Assembly (NCBI RefSeq): GCF_021155775.2
Contig: NC_060234.1
Coordinates: forward strand, 32,113,026 to 32,177,025
Length of the DNA stretch: 64,000 bases
Reading direction: 5' to 3'
Origin: Neodiprion pinetum
Lineage: Eukaryota > Arthropoda > Insecta > Hymenoptera > Diprionidae
Positions within the stretch are counted from its first letter, which is position 1; each line of letters opens with the position of its first letter. Under the pieces are notes generated by a model. That model worked only from the letters and a program-made list of their open reading frames with translations. It was not told where the DNA came from and searched no databases. Below are positions 49,515-61,301 of this stretch, piece after piece. The translations under genes and the position numbers were made by a program.

Positions 49515-51688
49515 GTAAGTGTGGTCAGCTCACGCATGTGTGCAAAGCGTAATATGCGCTGACTGGAAATACACGGAGGCTGCGTGCCTGGCTGTCGGTG
49601 TGTTGGGTACACCGTTCGTATCTACGAGTATATGGCATGGCACAGGACACGGAGCAGTGAAAGTTAGCCTTTGCGCAACAATATCGACTCGGTCGGTCTT
49701 ATTTGACGCCTGAAACGAAAAAGTTGGAGCGGCGGTCGGCGGTATGTACCACGTTTGTGTGGGCACACGCGTATAACAGCATACTGTACGTTCCTGGACA
49801 TCCTATAGTATGCACATAAGTTATAACGCCTATTATGATTATAACAACATAGATTCCTACACGCGGGTTGTCGAGCTGGAGAAAAATAACAGTCACTTTA
49901 CGAAGCGAGATCGTACAGAGACAAGCGATGCAGCAAACAGCTTGAAGATCATGAGCCAAGATTATACGGTCGGATTTAACATTTCCAAAGTCATTTGCAC
50001 AAACTGGAAAAAAGTGGATACGGTTTTGTGGGGAAGAAATATCAGCAACCTCACAATCTTAATCGTACTACTCTGGTCGAATAGACGTTAAACTAGAGGT
50101 TATACTGAATTCAACATTGGGTACTGGTGTCACTTCACAGAACGTAACACTTTACCAGGTGCAAAATGGAGGTAGTTGAAAAAAAGTGTGTAATACTTTT
50201 CCTAGCTTTACTATGCGTCGATTAAAACTGATGAAAGTTTCGTTAAACTCCAAACAGGTTGTACTTACCGCTGTGGAACCTGAACGGTTCTAGCTGTAAC
50301 ATTCATGAAGGCATATCGTTCGCAGTCTGCGCCAGCAACTCTGCGGCCTTCTTTCGAACGATCGGACCGCTAATAATTAGAGACTCCGTGGCGTAAAATA
50401 TATAAGGCTTGTTCCGTTCGCATCGATTAACCCATTTGTTGATTAGTTTGGAGAAAAAGTAGAAATAATTTATCAGTGCATAGAACTAATGAAAACCCTA
50501 ATCGTGCCTGAAGGCAGCTAAAGCGGAATCATTTAACAGAAGCGAATGCTACGTCAAGTTTCCTCCGCAGAGCTCGATCGGAGAATCGACAAGCTGAAAA
50601 ATTTCATTTAGTTCCACGAAATATCAATTTTCTCGTCATCTCACTTCTCAGTTGCCATTCGGCAGTTGGGTTGCTGGGATCGAATTATCCAAGCTTCCGA
50701 CGTCGCGTAAGACGTCGTGACAGTGTCGACGGTCAAGACAATCCGGGCGATTGATACCGACCGAAACGAATGCAAGGAAAAATTCGCTTCGCGGAGCCGC
50801 AAGTACCGGAGACAAATCCTCGGGCCAAAATCAGCCGCGAATTTTCTTTGCATTCCCGCCTCCGTCATCCTCACAATCAGTGCTGTCGCAATCCGCGCGC
50901 TCTAGGACGAACCAACGGTACCGATCGCCCTGGCTCTTGTGCCAGGTTACACTCGAGTGCGGAAGAACAACTGCATAGCGAACCTCACCGTCCTGAGAAA
51001 GCTTCATTCGAAACTACGGGATGTCCAAGTGCACTGATATGGCGGGGCTGGAGACGGGCAGAACGGGAACCGAAACCTTGCGGGAAAAGAGCATTGGAAT
51101 TTGGTGTTTGTTTCGCGGAAATCGAGAGGTGCGACCAGGCAGTTGTCACAAGGGCAACAATGAGTGTTGAGTCACGCCGAGCCTTAGACTACTCATTAAT
51201 TTTTCAATAGCATCCGTTCTCCGCCCGAATTTTAAACTCACGACGTCAGTAAAGTGGGAAGAGAGAGAAGAGGGGCTGATGCTTTAGCCCAGGCATGTCA
51301 AGAACGATTCAGCGCGCAGCGCCAACAGCCGTCACGTATTCCTCGTAAAATTATTCGAATCGGAATATCCATTATTCTTGTGTAAACAAGGCCGGTGGAT
51401 GAGTCGTGAATTTCAATGGGATTATCGCGAATGGGTGAAAATTAAAAGGTGAATTCGGATGCCATGGATACGTCTGAAATTCGGCTAAAGAGAGCGTTTT
51501 CTTTTCGGGACAAGTTGTAGAAGGGGTCAGCGGTCGTTGCTCGAGTGCGTGAGGAGCGAGGTGTATGGCTCGGTACCTGAATAATGAACGGATGGAAGCA
51601 TATACGAGACGGGAACAAAGAAGACATACGTGTTACACGATTTTCCAACAACGATCCTTGTTGACAATTCATAACGAGTCATGCATGG

Positions 51689-51742
51689 GACTTCTTCTTA
51701 TTCTTCTTCTTCTCCTCTTCCTCCTCCTCATTCTTTCTCGTC
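51689..51742. repeat. Pyrimidine (CTT/CTC) microsatellite
   Basis: An imperfect TTC/CTC tract of about 50 bases. Low complexity only. Confidence 0.8.
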
Positions 51743-52915
51743 GTTAGTAATAAAACTTCCTATCTGCGTCGATGTCGCATCTACTCTGCTGTGCGATGCG
51801 TTACGTGCTGCATGTTTTTAGAGCCGGAAATGTCGAAGGTCGTCTTCGTATCGCCGCGCGATGGCTTGTCTAGCTCATTGGTTCCGTCTTTAACAGGCCT
51901 GTAAGCTCTGTTCGTCGGGTCTTCCTGCAGTCGTCCTAATCGCTGGCCGACCAGTTAACTTACGTAATACTTGAAACCTAGGTGCGTTCTTGTACAAAAG
52001 CATTCGCGAGTCAACTTGCCAGACCTTTATTTATTCGGACAACGGGGCAGTCGAAAGACAGTAAATGTATCGTGACAGCAACACGTTCTGCGCCTTGTAG
52101 CACCGTTCAAGCTCCTCTCGGCGGCGTATTTATCACAGTTCTCGGCACAACAGCAACCCGCCATCGTGCACATTTGATCATGATTTATTTACTAATGATG
52201 TAAACGGAGTACAGAACCTGGGAGTGCTGAATAAGCACCCTGTTTTCAAATTTTAATAACGTTGATTACTTTTTCAGTAACCAATAAGTGATTCGTTACT
52301 CGGATTACGCGGTTTATGACTCTTTTTGCAAATGAGAAACCTAATTGGAAGAATATTCTAACAGCAGTTGCAAATTATTACTAGTCAAACTCAAAGAACG
52401 AATACCTATGAGTTGTAATTGATTTAGTTTTCGGGTTTACCCATTTGATGTCATTGTTTTTCGTAGTACTTTTGAACGTGTACCGAAAATGAAAGCCATG
52501 AATAAACATCCTATCCAACCAAGTGCAGTTAATTGGATGTGCGATCACTAAAAATTTGAATTTCGTAGTATTGATGCGTATACTAAAATTTCCATCATCA
52601 TTCTTCACAAAAATAATTTTAAGTTTACAATTAGACAAGAACACGATAATTTTTCTTTTCAACACAATCCAATTGATTCTTGTTACGATTACGAAATGCA
52701 TTGCCAGAAGCTTTTTTTAATGAATACAAAACCCTTTATAGAATTTTGAATACAGCGTATAGATTTTGTTCATTATGTTCGGACAACAACGTGTAAAGTA
52801 TAGGTGATAAAAATAAATATCCATAATAAAACAATCACACTCCATATGGAATTTTTATGCGTGTACAAGTTTGATAAAATTCATAATGTTTTCACGATTA
52901 AAAATTCTTTTGCAG

Positions 52916-52988
52916 AACTTCCAGCCATGGGACGGCGATGAGACATTAATTTACCTGGAACAAGATGGGTCATCGTTACGTGACCAAG
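52916..52988 (+). CDS. Start-codon exon of the ZP-N membrane protein (coding part 52965-52988)
   Basis: This is a small candidate exon between an acceptor (TTTTGCAG ending at 52915) and a donor (GTAATA at 52989). The ATG at 52965 opens MGHRYVTK and ends exactly at a codon boundary. It therefore joins the ATG-beginning exon at 56234 in frame to give MGHRYVTKMTLYLLIPVF, with the positively charged n-region expected of a signal peptide. Two upstream ATGs in this exon start very short open frames (stops after 4 and 3 codons). The two good splice sites and the frame match are seen directly; joining them is inference. If wrong, translation starts at 56234. Confidence 0.55.
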
Positions 52989-55900
52989 GTAATAAAACAA
53001 CATATTTGTCACGAGTATGATATTCGATACTAAGAAATATTATGATCACAAATAAAATGCAAATGCATTGCATTGTTGATAATGTTGATACATCATCTTG
53101 CCGACGAAACTAGCTAGAATGGGTAGTGTAACGGTGTCTGGTGCACCGGAGCATGTACCGTGAAGAAGAGGCGAGCGAAAATCCCATTGTTAAAAATGGA
53201 CGAAATTTTCATCCGAACGTTCTCTGAGCGCTCGTCAAACTTTCAAACATCTATACGGTGAAGACGAATGGAGTTAGGATTAATCCCCCCCCCCCCCTGT
53301 GAACTCGACTCCTCTTTGTACCTACGCAATCTCCCTGAGTGAGCGATGTTAATATTCTTCGAGGAACTGAACACCACCGAAAGGTTCCCCGAAGCAAAAG
53401 GAAATCTCGAGGGATGTACGCCGACGTGAATGCATTGTTTCAAAGTTGGCAGACACACTCGAAAGTCGTCGAGGAGACGACCGTTTCTTACACAACGCTT
53501 TGCAGCCTTGCTCTACATACTTCACTGACTGACTGACTGGATTCTGCAGTTAAGTTTCACGTTTCGCGTTTCGCGTACGCCAATACGGCAGGAATCTAAG
53601 CTCTGTACACACTTGGCGCCATTCCGTATTCGATCACGTACTCCAGCTCACATTTGCCTAACCCAGTGGTTACGCGTCTTGGGACTCGGCAAAAAGTACT
53701 AACGACATCTCCCGATTTGGATCCACCATTATGTTAAATTGAAAATCGAATTACCGTTGTACATTTCACGGCGTGGTGCGCCTCTGCAAATTATTATCCC
53801 GGCAATCTCGCAGTCGTCATTAATTGTAAGTCACGAATCATCCGTATGTTTTCAATCTGGACACTTAAGCTCCGATCTCTGCCCACACGTTTTTCATCCA
53901 GTCTGACATCATCGTCCAGTTCCTACACCTACACACACCAATACGCTGCAAACAGTTACAGCCATTCACAGTATATACGTATATTATACGCACGCATTTA
54001 CAGATCAGTGAGAGGCTGCGCGAGGTTTAAGCTTTACCGCGAATGCTTGATTAAGCGACCGTATCTCGTTAGTGATTTAAACTTAAAAAAAAAGAAAAAA
54101 AAAACATGCTATCGAACGATTCAGACTCGATGAACGAAGAGTTAAATTATCACTTACCAGTTTGGAGGTCATTTGAAATACAGTTCTACCTCCACCAATC
54201 GTGCTGAATTTTCCTATTTAATTTAATCAAAACTTACCCGCCGGGACATGCTGCTTTCGTATCATGTGTTTTACGCAGAGATACATTCAACTAGGGCAAA
54301 AATATGTTCGTGGAACTTGCTCAGATCGTATCTTTCCTCCATAACCGGATTGTCCAAGGTCGGAGACTGTTCACGCAAAAATACCGTAGAATTTTTGCGA
54401 CCCGTAGCTCGGATTCTGCTGGCGAATTGGCGATCCCCCGTTTAACGTGAATGACGTTACTTACCGATGACAGTGAATCCCGACGGAGAGCCCTCGCTGG
54501 ACTTTGCTCCCGACGGACAAAATAACTGCACAAAAAAGGGCCACTGGCTCGATGAACGTCGTAGGAATTCACGATGGCGAATCCTACCTTCGTGGGAAAT
54601 ATCAATCCTTACAGACGACAGACAAGTCTCCGCCGTCTTTTTGTTCAAAGTGCTCAAAGATATCGAATAGGTAGTGCAAGTGCTAAAAACAGTGGCAGAA
54701 GAGAGAAAAATAGCGAGAGAGTGAGGTAGAATCTGATACGCGGTATAGGGACACTTTACGCTTGACGAAAGATCGTCAAGGTGATTGTAGCCGTGGGTGT
54801 AGTTAAGCATGGTTCGAAGAATGGGCGAACAAAAGAAAATGGGGACGGGATTCCTTGGAGAGGATGCCATGGATTTTCTCCGAAAGAGTGAATTTCAACA
54901 AAGTCAAGGATGTCCTTTCAAATTTTGATCTAAACAATCGAGAATAGTTTAGTTTCACCTAGTTAAAAGAGGTATTAAAATCGATTGTCTTCGTAGTGAG
55001 CTGCGCGGTTTGCGAAGATCGATTTACACGTGTATTTATGAAAATTTTTGCTATGCGCATTACAAAAAGATAATGAAAAGTTCTCATGAAATTTTTATTA
55101 TTTACAGCCTGACATAATTTACAAGTTTGTCGATTCTACAGATCTTTTCACTGCTGTCGTAATTGTTACGATAAGGTTAGACTAACGCTGTTCAATACAT
55201 TTTAATCAAAGGGATTGAGTTCGTTCTGCGGGGTGGAAAGTAGTCGCCCACAAGTAACCTTGAGAACAAGGACGTTTAATTTTAGTCACACTAATAATAT
55301 AGCATCACATTTTACATCAGTATGCGATTCTGAGTACATCCGTGGTGGTTAAATTGTGAACTTTGAGATTTTAGGTAATTGGTAATTTCTACAAAACCAA
55401 ATTCATTTTCAGATGTAACCACTTACATAAAGCTTGACGTATAGTAACATACTATTCGGCAAAAAACGCACCGTCTCTTGCTAACCAGGTCGTACTATTG
55501 ATTTTTGTTTTTTACACAAATTCGGCACTACTGGATTCGCTGAATTTCACGTCAAACTTTTCAGCACTTTGAAACGCTGAAAGTTCTCGCTTCTTTTTCG
55601 TTTTCCATTCGTGCGAACGTGAAGCGAGTTCAACCAGTACATTGGAATGCAGGCTCCTTGCAGACTGTCCAACGCGCATTGTCCTTGGGCAGCTTATAGC
55701 CGCGTACGTGGACTGATCGTATATTCTCAATCACTGCTGGTGAAAGTGATTGTGAAGTCTAAAGGCAGTGATCCATTTTGGGCCTTGCTTGGCGCAATTG
55801 GTTTCATCAATTGATTAAGATTGGTTGACACGTTGGAATCACGATCTTTGCAAATTATGCGAAACTGGCCTTAGCGTGCGCTAGTTAGAATATCAGTATT

Positions 55901-56233
55901 TTCCCACCGGAACAACTTTCGCTGGACTCTAACTGGGAAAATCTTATTTGTGCCGTTGGCGCGTAACGTAACGATCGTATTACTATCTACTCGTAGCCGG
56001 TTGCAAATTACATATAGTTCTCAATGTCTATGGTACACTGTGCTGGGATCTTGCATCTAGGCATAACTTTGTCAATCAAACCGAAAACCATCAAATTGGA
56101 CTTGAAAATCAATAATTACGATTACGCTTAAGAAACATTTGATATCATCCAATTGGGGATTTTTGTCGCATATGTTTTGAGCTTTAGTAAAACATTTACA
56201 ATTAAAGTTTATTTTATTTTTTATCATTTTCAG
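52989..56233 (+). other. Candidate intron 1 of the ZP-N gene
   Basis: This is a 3.2-kb interval between the inferred start exon and the signal-peptide exon. It holds a run of 13 C at 53285-53297 and a short (GACT) repeat near 53524. Open frames up to 137 codons on both strands resemble no known family. Confidence 0.5.
53285..53297. repeat. Run of 13 C
   Basis: A homopolymer in the candidate first intron of the ZP-N gene. Confidence 0.9.
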
Positions 56234-56573
56234 ATGACGCTGTACCTGCTGATCCCCGTGTTCGGGGCGTTATTCACGCAGGTGTTGGCTCAGAGCAACT
56301 ATGCTTCCCAGGCAAACAGCATCGAGTACCAGCCAGGACTCCCGCCTAGTACCGTTCTGGACGGCAAAGTCACAAAATTGGATGATATTTCTTCAGACAT
56401 ATCCCTAAATCGTACTAAAGCTCATCTGAACTGTGCTCAAGGCAGCATGGAAGTCGAGCTAAAATTCAATGAAGCATTTTACGGTGTAGCTTACGCTGAC
56501 TTTGATCGCAACAGTGCCTGTATGGCTAGAGGAAACGGCGCTAATTTTACAAAATTAGAATTGCCACTTAAAG
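56234..56573 (+). CDS. ZP-N protein, exon with signal peptide and first half of ZP-N
   Basis: The acceptor is a long T-rich tract ending TTTTCAG at 56233. The exon begins with ATG and encodes MTLYLLIPVFGALFTQVLAQ, then a linker with an SLNRT glycosylation-type site, then the ZP-N start (AHLNCAQGSMEVELKFNEAF, DRNSACMARGNGANFTKLEL). The donor GTGCGT at 56574 splits a Gly codon in phase 1. Confidence 0.9.
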
Positions 56574-59232
56574 GTGCGTATTGCTACCCACTTGAGGCAT
56601 CTTTGAGCTCAAGAACATAATAATCGACATTTTTTCAACATAGGCTGTGGCACCGTCCAGGATCCCCAGCGTGTTTTCACTAATAACATCGTAGTGCGAT
56701 TCCATCCTGGTCTCGAAATGGAAGGTGATGAGGTTATCACCATTGTTTGCAGATATCCTCCTCCAGTGGTAATAGTACCACCGATAACGCAGCGTATAAG
56801 AACGTGAGTGAATATTGTATTAAAAAGTATCGGCTGGGATGGGAATTGTCAATAACCATTATCGGTATAATTACAGCGATGAACCAGCCGTAGTTCCTGT
56901 CCTGCCAGCACCACTCCAGGGATTCCAAATCCTTCTGATTATCTGCGCAATCCTGTTCCTCACGCTTCTACTTATTGGCTTGGGCTGTTCGTACATGTGC
57001 CTGAAGCGAAGAAACGTTCGCGTTATTCACCGGCATCCGTTCAGCACCGGATCCGGTTCTGAAATAACAAAAATGTCGACATCATCCCTCAGCAATTTGT
57101 CCATGATTGAGGGTCTCAAGATACCCAGGGCTCACGCGCTCCTTCACGCAGCTCCGTCATCCTCCGGAAGCGAGACCAATCTCGTCATCGACCATTCAGA
57201 CACCCTTCCCAGCGACTATCCGAGTGAGAGCCATTCGGAAGTTGACGAAGAACGCTCCTTACCGGTTTCCTCCGCTGGATCCTACGATAACAAAGCTTTC
57301 ATGCACCAGCAGCAGGCCGAGATTCGCACACCGAGTTCGCTCTATTCGGAATCGGTGGCGGACGCGGAGACCTCGGCAATGACGGCCGCCAATGCATCCA
57401 GAATCGCAGTTCCTCGACACCCCGTCGCTCTTCCAATAGAACCCAAATTCGACGTGCAAATGAGAGTGAAGAGAGCGCCACCTCCGCCACCTAGTCCGTT
57501 GCCGTCCGAGTCCGACGCAAGCATTGCCCTCGAAAGAAACTTGACGACAATTTTGGAAAGAGAGGAGTCCGCCAGATCAATGGAGAGTCCCGTCCCACCT
57601 GCACCTCAGATGACCTCGTTCTCGTACGTTCCCGAATTGCACTATCCCCCGAACGCCACCATATCCAGACAGCAAACACCGCCTGTGTACTCGAGGATTC
57701 TAAGGAAGCAGGCCGAGAGAGAGGCGATGGAACCACCGATGGCTATTCATCGTCCGAGGTCATTGACCTCGCTGAATACGGAGTTGACGGATACTCACTC
57801 CCTCACCGAAGTTACCGACAATACTCACGCTAGATACAAGGTCGCCAGCATTCTTGCACCGACGCCACCGCCTCCGCCATCCATTGGGCCGAGCACGCAC
57901 ACGACTGTTTTGCACCACGAACTACCCGCCGAACGAGTTGAGCCTCTCGTCGAGCCTGTGGTAGCTCAGAGGCGCCCGGAAATTACGACGCACGAGGTCG
58001 ACGACGTCTTCCTGAGAACTGTAACGGAGAAGCGGACCATAGAGGACATTGAACGTCACAGACGGCAAGTGACCGAGTACCATGCCAGGCCGCAAGTCCT
58101 TCCGGACCCGAAGTGGGACGTGACCATTCGAAACTATCCGACGGAGGAGCTTCCACCACCCCCTCCCGAGTGGGAGAACTTCTCTGACATAAGCTCAGCG
58201 TCTAATCTTACCATCACAAACGAACCATCGCCTCACGAACCGGAACCCGAGTTGCTCGATATGGTCGATACAAACATAGAGCCGACGTACACACCCAGGG
58301 TGGAGATGCCGTCCAGAATAATGGACGAAGATCCGGTTCCAAATTGGAGCGTCCTGATACGCGTACTGGAACCGCAACACGCGGCGGAATTGACGGAAGA
58401 GGAACGCGTCAAGTGGCGAGAGATAATCACCACGGAAAGCACCCTCCGCACTCTCCTTACCGAGGCTGTGGTGAAGGAGGATTACGAGCTGATCAGAAAG
58501 GACGTGCGATACACGAATCTATTCTCATCGGAGAAGTGGGACGTGATAATCAGGATCCTCAGCCCTCCGTCTTCGGCTCCGCCCGGAAAAAGTGGGCAGC
58601 GTTACAAGCGCGGAAAGGGTTCCGAGTGGGACACCAGATCTCGAAGGTCGTCCCTACCGACGCTCTACGAGTACGAGAGTGACGGCGGCAGCTCCGTCAG
58701 GACGCTGACCCAGGACCAGCGGCAAGGAGCAGGCGCTCCTCTTCCTCCTGGTCGCTACAGACGCCTGAGCTCGACAACTCGGGGAGGCAGCGAAGCCGAT
58801 CTCAGATCCATGTCGGAGATGACAGTCAGGGACTTCGCCAGAGCGGATCGCGATGATCTGACCAGTCTAAGCTCTTACGAAGGCGAGTCTCTCGTCAGGT
58901 CGTTGAGCCAGCCGAGTCTTGCCAGGTCCGGTTCTGAGTTCACAGAACACTGGGGGGTTCCCAGAGGGACTTGGGGCGGCGAGGACGGTGTCAGTTCCAC
59001 GGAAACGACACCGCAACCCGTGAGGCGGATGCCCTATCAGCAGCACCACCAGCAGGTGACCTCTTCCGTCTTCAGCAACGCTCAACAGGGCGTGATCACT
59101 GCCAGCGGAGCACCGGGGACGCAGGGAATGGTCTTCAGGGAGGCCAGGTACTCTGAGACCGTTCGAGAAACCCAGCAACAGGGAAGTTCCAGTTGGTTCC
59201 ATGACGACTCGGAACCGGAAATGCAGATCTGA
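56234..59232 (+). CDS. ZP-N domain single-pass membrane protein with long cytoplasmic tail
   Basis: Exons are 56234-56573, 56644-56803 and 56877-59232, 951 residues from 56234 or 959 with the upstream exon. With the longer numbering, a signal peptide covers about residues 1-27. A ZP-N-type module has cysteines at 75, 104, 123 and 157, the four-cysteine pattern of that fold (LNC, SAC, KGC, IVC). A transmembrane helix (FQILLIICAILFLTLLLIGL) lies at about 191-211, followed by basic residues KRR. The tail of about 745 residues is Ser/Pro/Glu-rich with several PPPPP runs and four (W/F)-(D/S)-V-x-(I/M)-R motifs. A ZP-C half and a furin-type cleavage site before the membrane are absent, so this is not a standard secreted ZP polymer protein. 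Insect ZP proteins organise apical extracellular matrix and cuticle; a role in membrane-matrix-cytoskeleton linkage is inference. I do not recognise a named gene. Confidence 0.92.
56644..56803 (+). CDS. ZP-N protein, exon with second half of ZP-N
   Basis: The exon completes Gly and encodes CGTVQDPQRVFTNNIVVRFH and GDEVITIVCRYPPP, the last two ZP-N cysteines and a typical VxF strand pattern. A proline/valine-rich linker follows (VVIVPPITQRIRT). The acceptor is TAG ending at 56643 and the donor GTGAGT lies at 56804 in phase 2. The upstream intron is only 70 bases and the downstream one 73. Confidence 0.92.
56877..59232 (+). CDS. ZP-N protein, large exon with transmembrane segment and cytoplasmic tail
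   Basis: The acceptor is TTACAG ending at 56876. After DEPAVVPVLPAPLQG comes the membrane helix, CSYMCLKRR, and an uninterrupted tail to TGA at 59230-59232. Motif cores start at 57448 (FDVQMR), 58114 (WDVTIR), 58345 (WSVLIR) and 58537 (WDVIIR). The first two are followed within about 15 residues by five-proline runs. The last part is Ser/Arg-rich, then Gln-rich with QQHHQQ. The 2.3-kb open frame has coding-like, GC-rich third positions, unlike its AT-rich flanks. No canonical AATAAA was seen in the few hundred bases after the stop. Confidence 0.95.
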
Positions 59233-61301
59233 GGATCTTTATGATTACGAAATTAGGGAGGAAGTGATACAGATGCCTAATGATGACGCAGCGTCGTCTC
59301 ATCGTCCAAAATCAAAATAGATTATCGAAGGGACTTCTCCGAAAAATTCACGTAGGTGCGCGATTTTCTTTTAACAATATCGAAAAAACGCACTTGGCGG
59401 AAGTAACGATTCAATTCTAAATATACGTGTATTATCGGCAAAACCCTAAATCCGGTGAAATAATTGTGATACTGTTTTTTCGGCATAACCAATTTCACCT
59501 TGTTGCATCAGAAATTCTAAGGGATCGGATTAATCTTAAAAATCATAGTATTCCAGTTTATAAAACGATTGGAATTATATCGCTTTCTGAAGAGACCAAT
59601 TCTCATATATTAGGCTTCATCTTTGAATACATCTACTTACAATTCGCGAACAAAATATAATTTTATTCCATTTCACAAATCGAGAGGCTTGTGTTTGTTA
59701 TGATAGATATTTCGTCTCAAGTTTAAATTGGAAAATATTACTTTTGATTCGATTTTTTCATAATTCGATAGGGATATAACCATAAAAAAAGAAGAATAAT
59801 TAATTATGCAAAATCTACACCGTCACCGGTTGTAACTATTTTCGTCGTACAGTGTATGAACTATCATTGAATTGGTCAGACCAGTTTTAACGGATTTTGG
59901 GGTATGAAGACCAGTATGCACGTAGTTATATTTATGCGGGGACTGACGGCACTCCTTAAAGAAGAACGTACGAACTTGGCGTGTTTATCGTGTGTGCTGA
60001 ATTTGTTCTATCTCTACCAAATGTTCCACGAATCCATAAAATGACGTACTGTTACTAGTAGCGTAGAAACGATTTGAGATTCGCAACGGCCAAGTCACAA
60101 CTATACTAGAAAGATAAGACACGCACGAGGGTAGCTAGCAACTTATAATTTCGTTCAACTGTTTGAAAGTTTAATTGAAAATCCCTCGGCTGTGTCCGCG
60201 TTCGTTTTTTGGCCGTTGGTCCCTTCCGTTTGTACTTCCGCTTTCATCCCTTGGAATATCGGATCACAGTAAGAGACCCTGCTGAAATTCCCGTTGAACC
60301 TCGACGGTCATTCGGATGCGAATACCGCCTTCCAAGTACGAGACCTGTCGCCAGGGTCAGGACAACGGGTCTTCTTTAAAGCTACACTGCCAGACCGAAC
60401 TTCTGAGCTTCCCAGGCGTAAATTAATGCTCGCTCACGTAGGATCGTCATTGTTATGTTAATCGCTCGAGCTCGACAGATCAGCTGACTTGCTAACGGAC
60501 TTGAAAACTCGTCGGTACATTTTCTCGGCATTCGCCGAGCCTGGCGCTCCTGCATCGCGGCTCGACATAACCATTAACATTCAAATCTTTTTTTTATTCT
60601 CGTAGGTATATAGACATTGCCCTCGCTAAGTTGGAGAGATTTCGAACTCCCATTATTAACGGGGATTAATCCGTCCTGCGGTTCACCAAGTCTTGCCGCG
60701 AAAGTCATTAAAACGATACGTTTAAATTAGCATTATAATTACAAAGTTCACGGCTGGAGCGAGACTCTCGTCAACTAATCTACCTTATACGTTCTATCGA
60801 GGAAAGGGATTTTCGTAGCACCGCTCGCAAACGACAAGCCAGGCTTTACACTAGCTACTCGCGTTTTCCCCGGTTTAATCTTTCTAACCTCTGTCTCTCT
60901 TTACTTACTTTTCAATTTTCATTTTAAACAATTCTTGAGGGTGCGAGTGGGACTGTAGAGTTTGGCTGGAAATGTTTTTAAACTAATAGGATTAACAGGA
61001 CAATAATTTTATGCGTAACTCAGACTTAGCTTCCTAACAGGAAGGTCAGACAGATTTTGAAAGTCTCCAATTACGATGAGAGTAAAATGAACCCGACTTA
61101 CCGAAGCTTGGCCACTTTCGAAACTTGACTGACCGTATTCCCTTGCGATCGCTAGTGATAATAGGATTAGGTAAAAAGTGGTGCTGGGTCTACGCTTAAC
61201 GATTAGTTAAACTACGATAAATTCTATACCATTCGTATACATAAAGACACATGTACGTACCGACCTACCGTATTCAAACTTTATACCTACCAGTAGATAA
61301 T
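59233..61301. other. 3' flank of the ZP-N gene
   Basis: The 3' UTR and intergenic DNA. No canonical AATAAA is seen soon after the stop; an AATATA variant lies near 59655. No further gene is visible. Confidence 0.55.

Larger units (their letters stand above)
32301..52915. other. Long region between shakB and the ZP-N gene without a supported coding gene
   Basis: This is 20 kb with no exon that I can tie to a protein family on either strand. Open frames reach at most 182 codons (40569) and lie in GC-rich, both-strand-open sequence typical of promoters and leaders. It probably contains distal promoters and untranslated first exons of the ZP-N gene, or of a gene outside the window. Confidence 0.5.

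Noticed and set aside
48611..49518. Several 100-140 codon frames on both strands
   Set aside because: Mutually overlapping in both orientations without domains; better explained as a GC-balanced promoter or leader region.
50770..51210. 146-codon plus-strand open frame
   Set aside because: Overlaps open frames in other phases in GC-rich DNA; low-complexity Arg/Pro/Ser content typical of chance frames.
57107..59202. Alternative-frame and antisense open frames inside the large ZP-N protein exon
   Set aside because: Shadows of a long GC-rich coding exon; the main frame has the membrane helix, motifs and correct splice phases.
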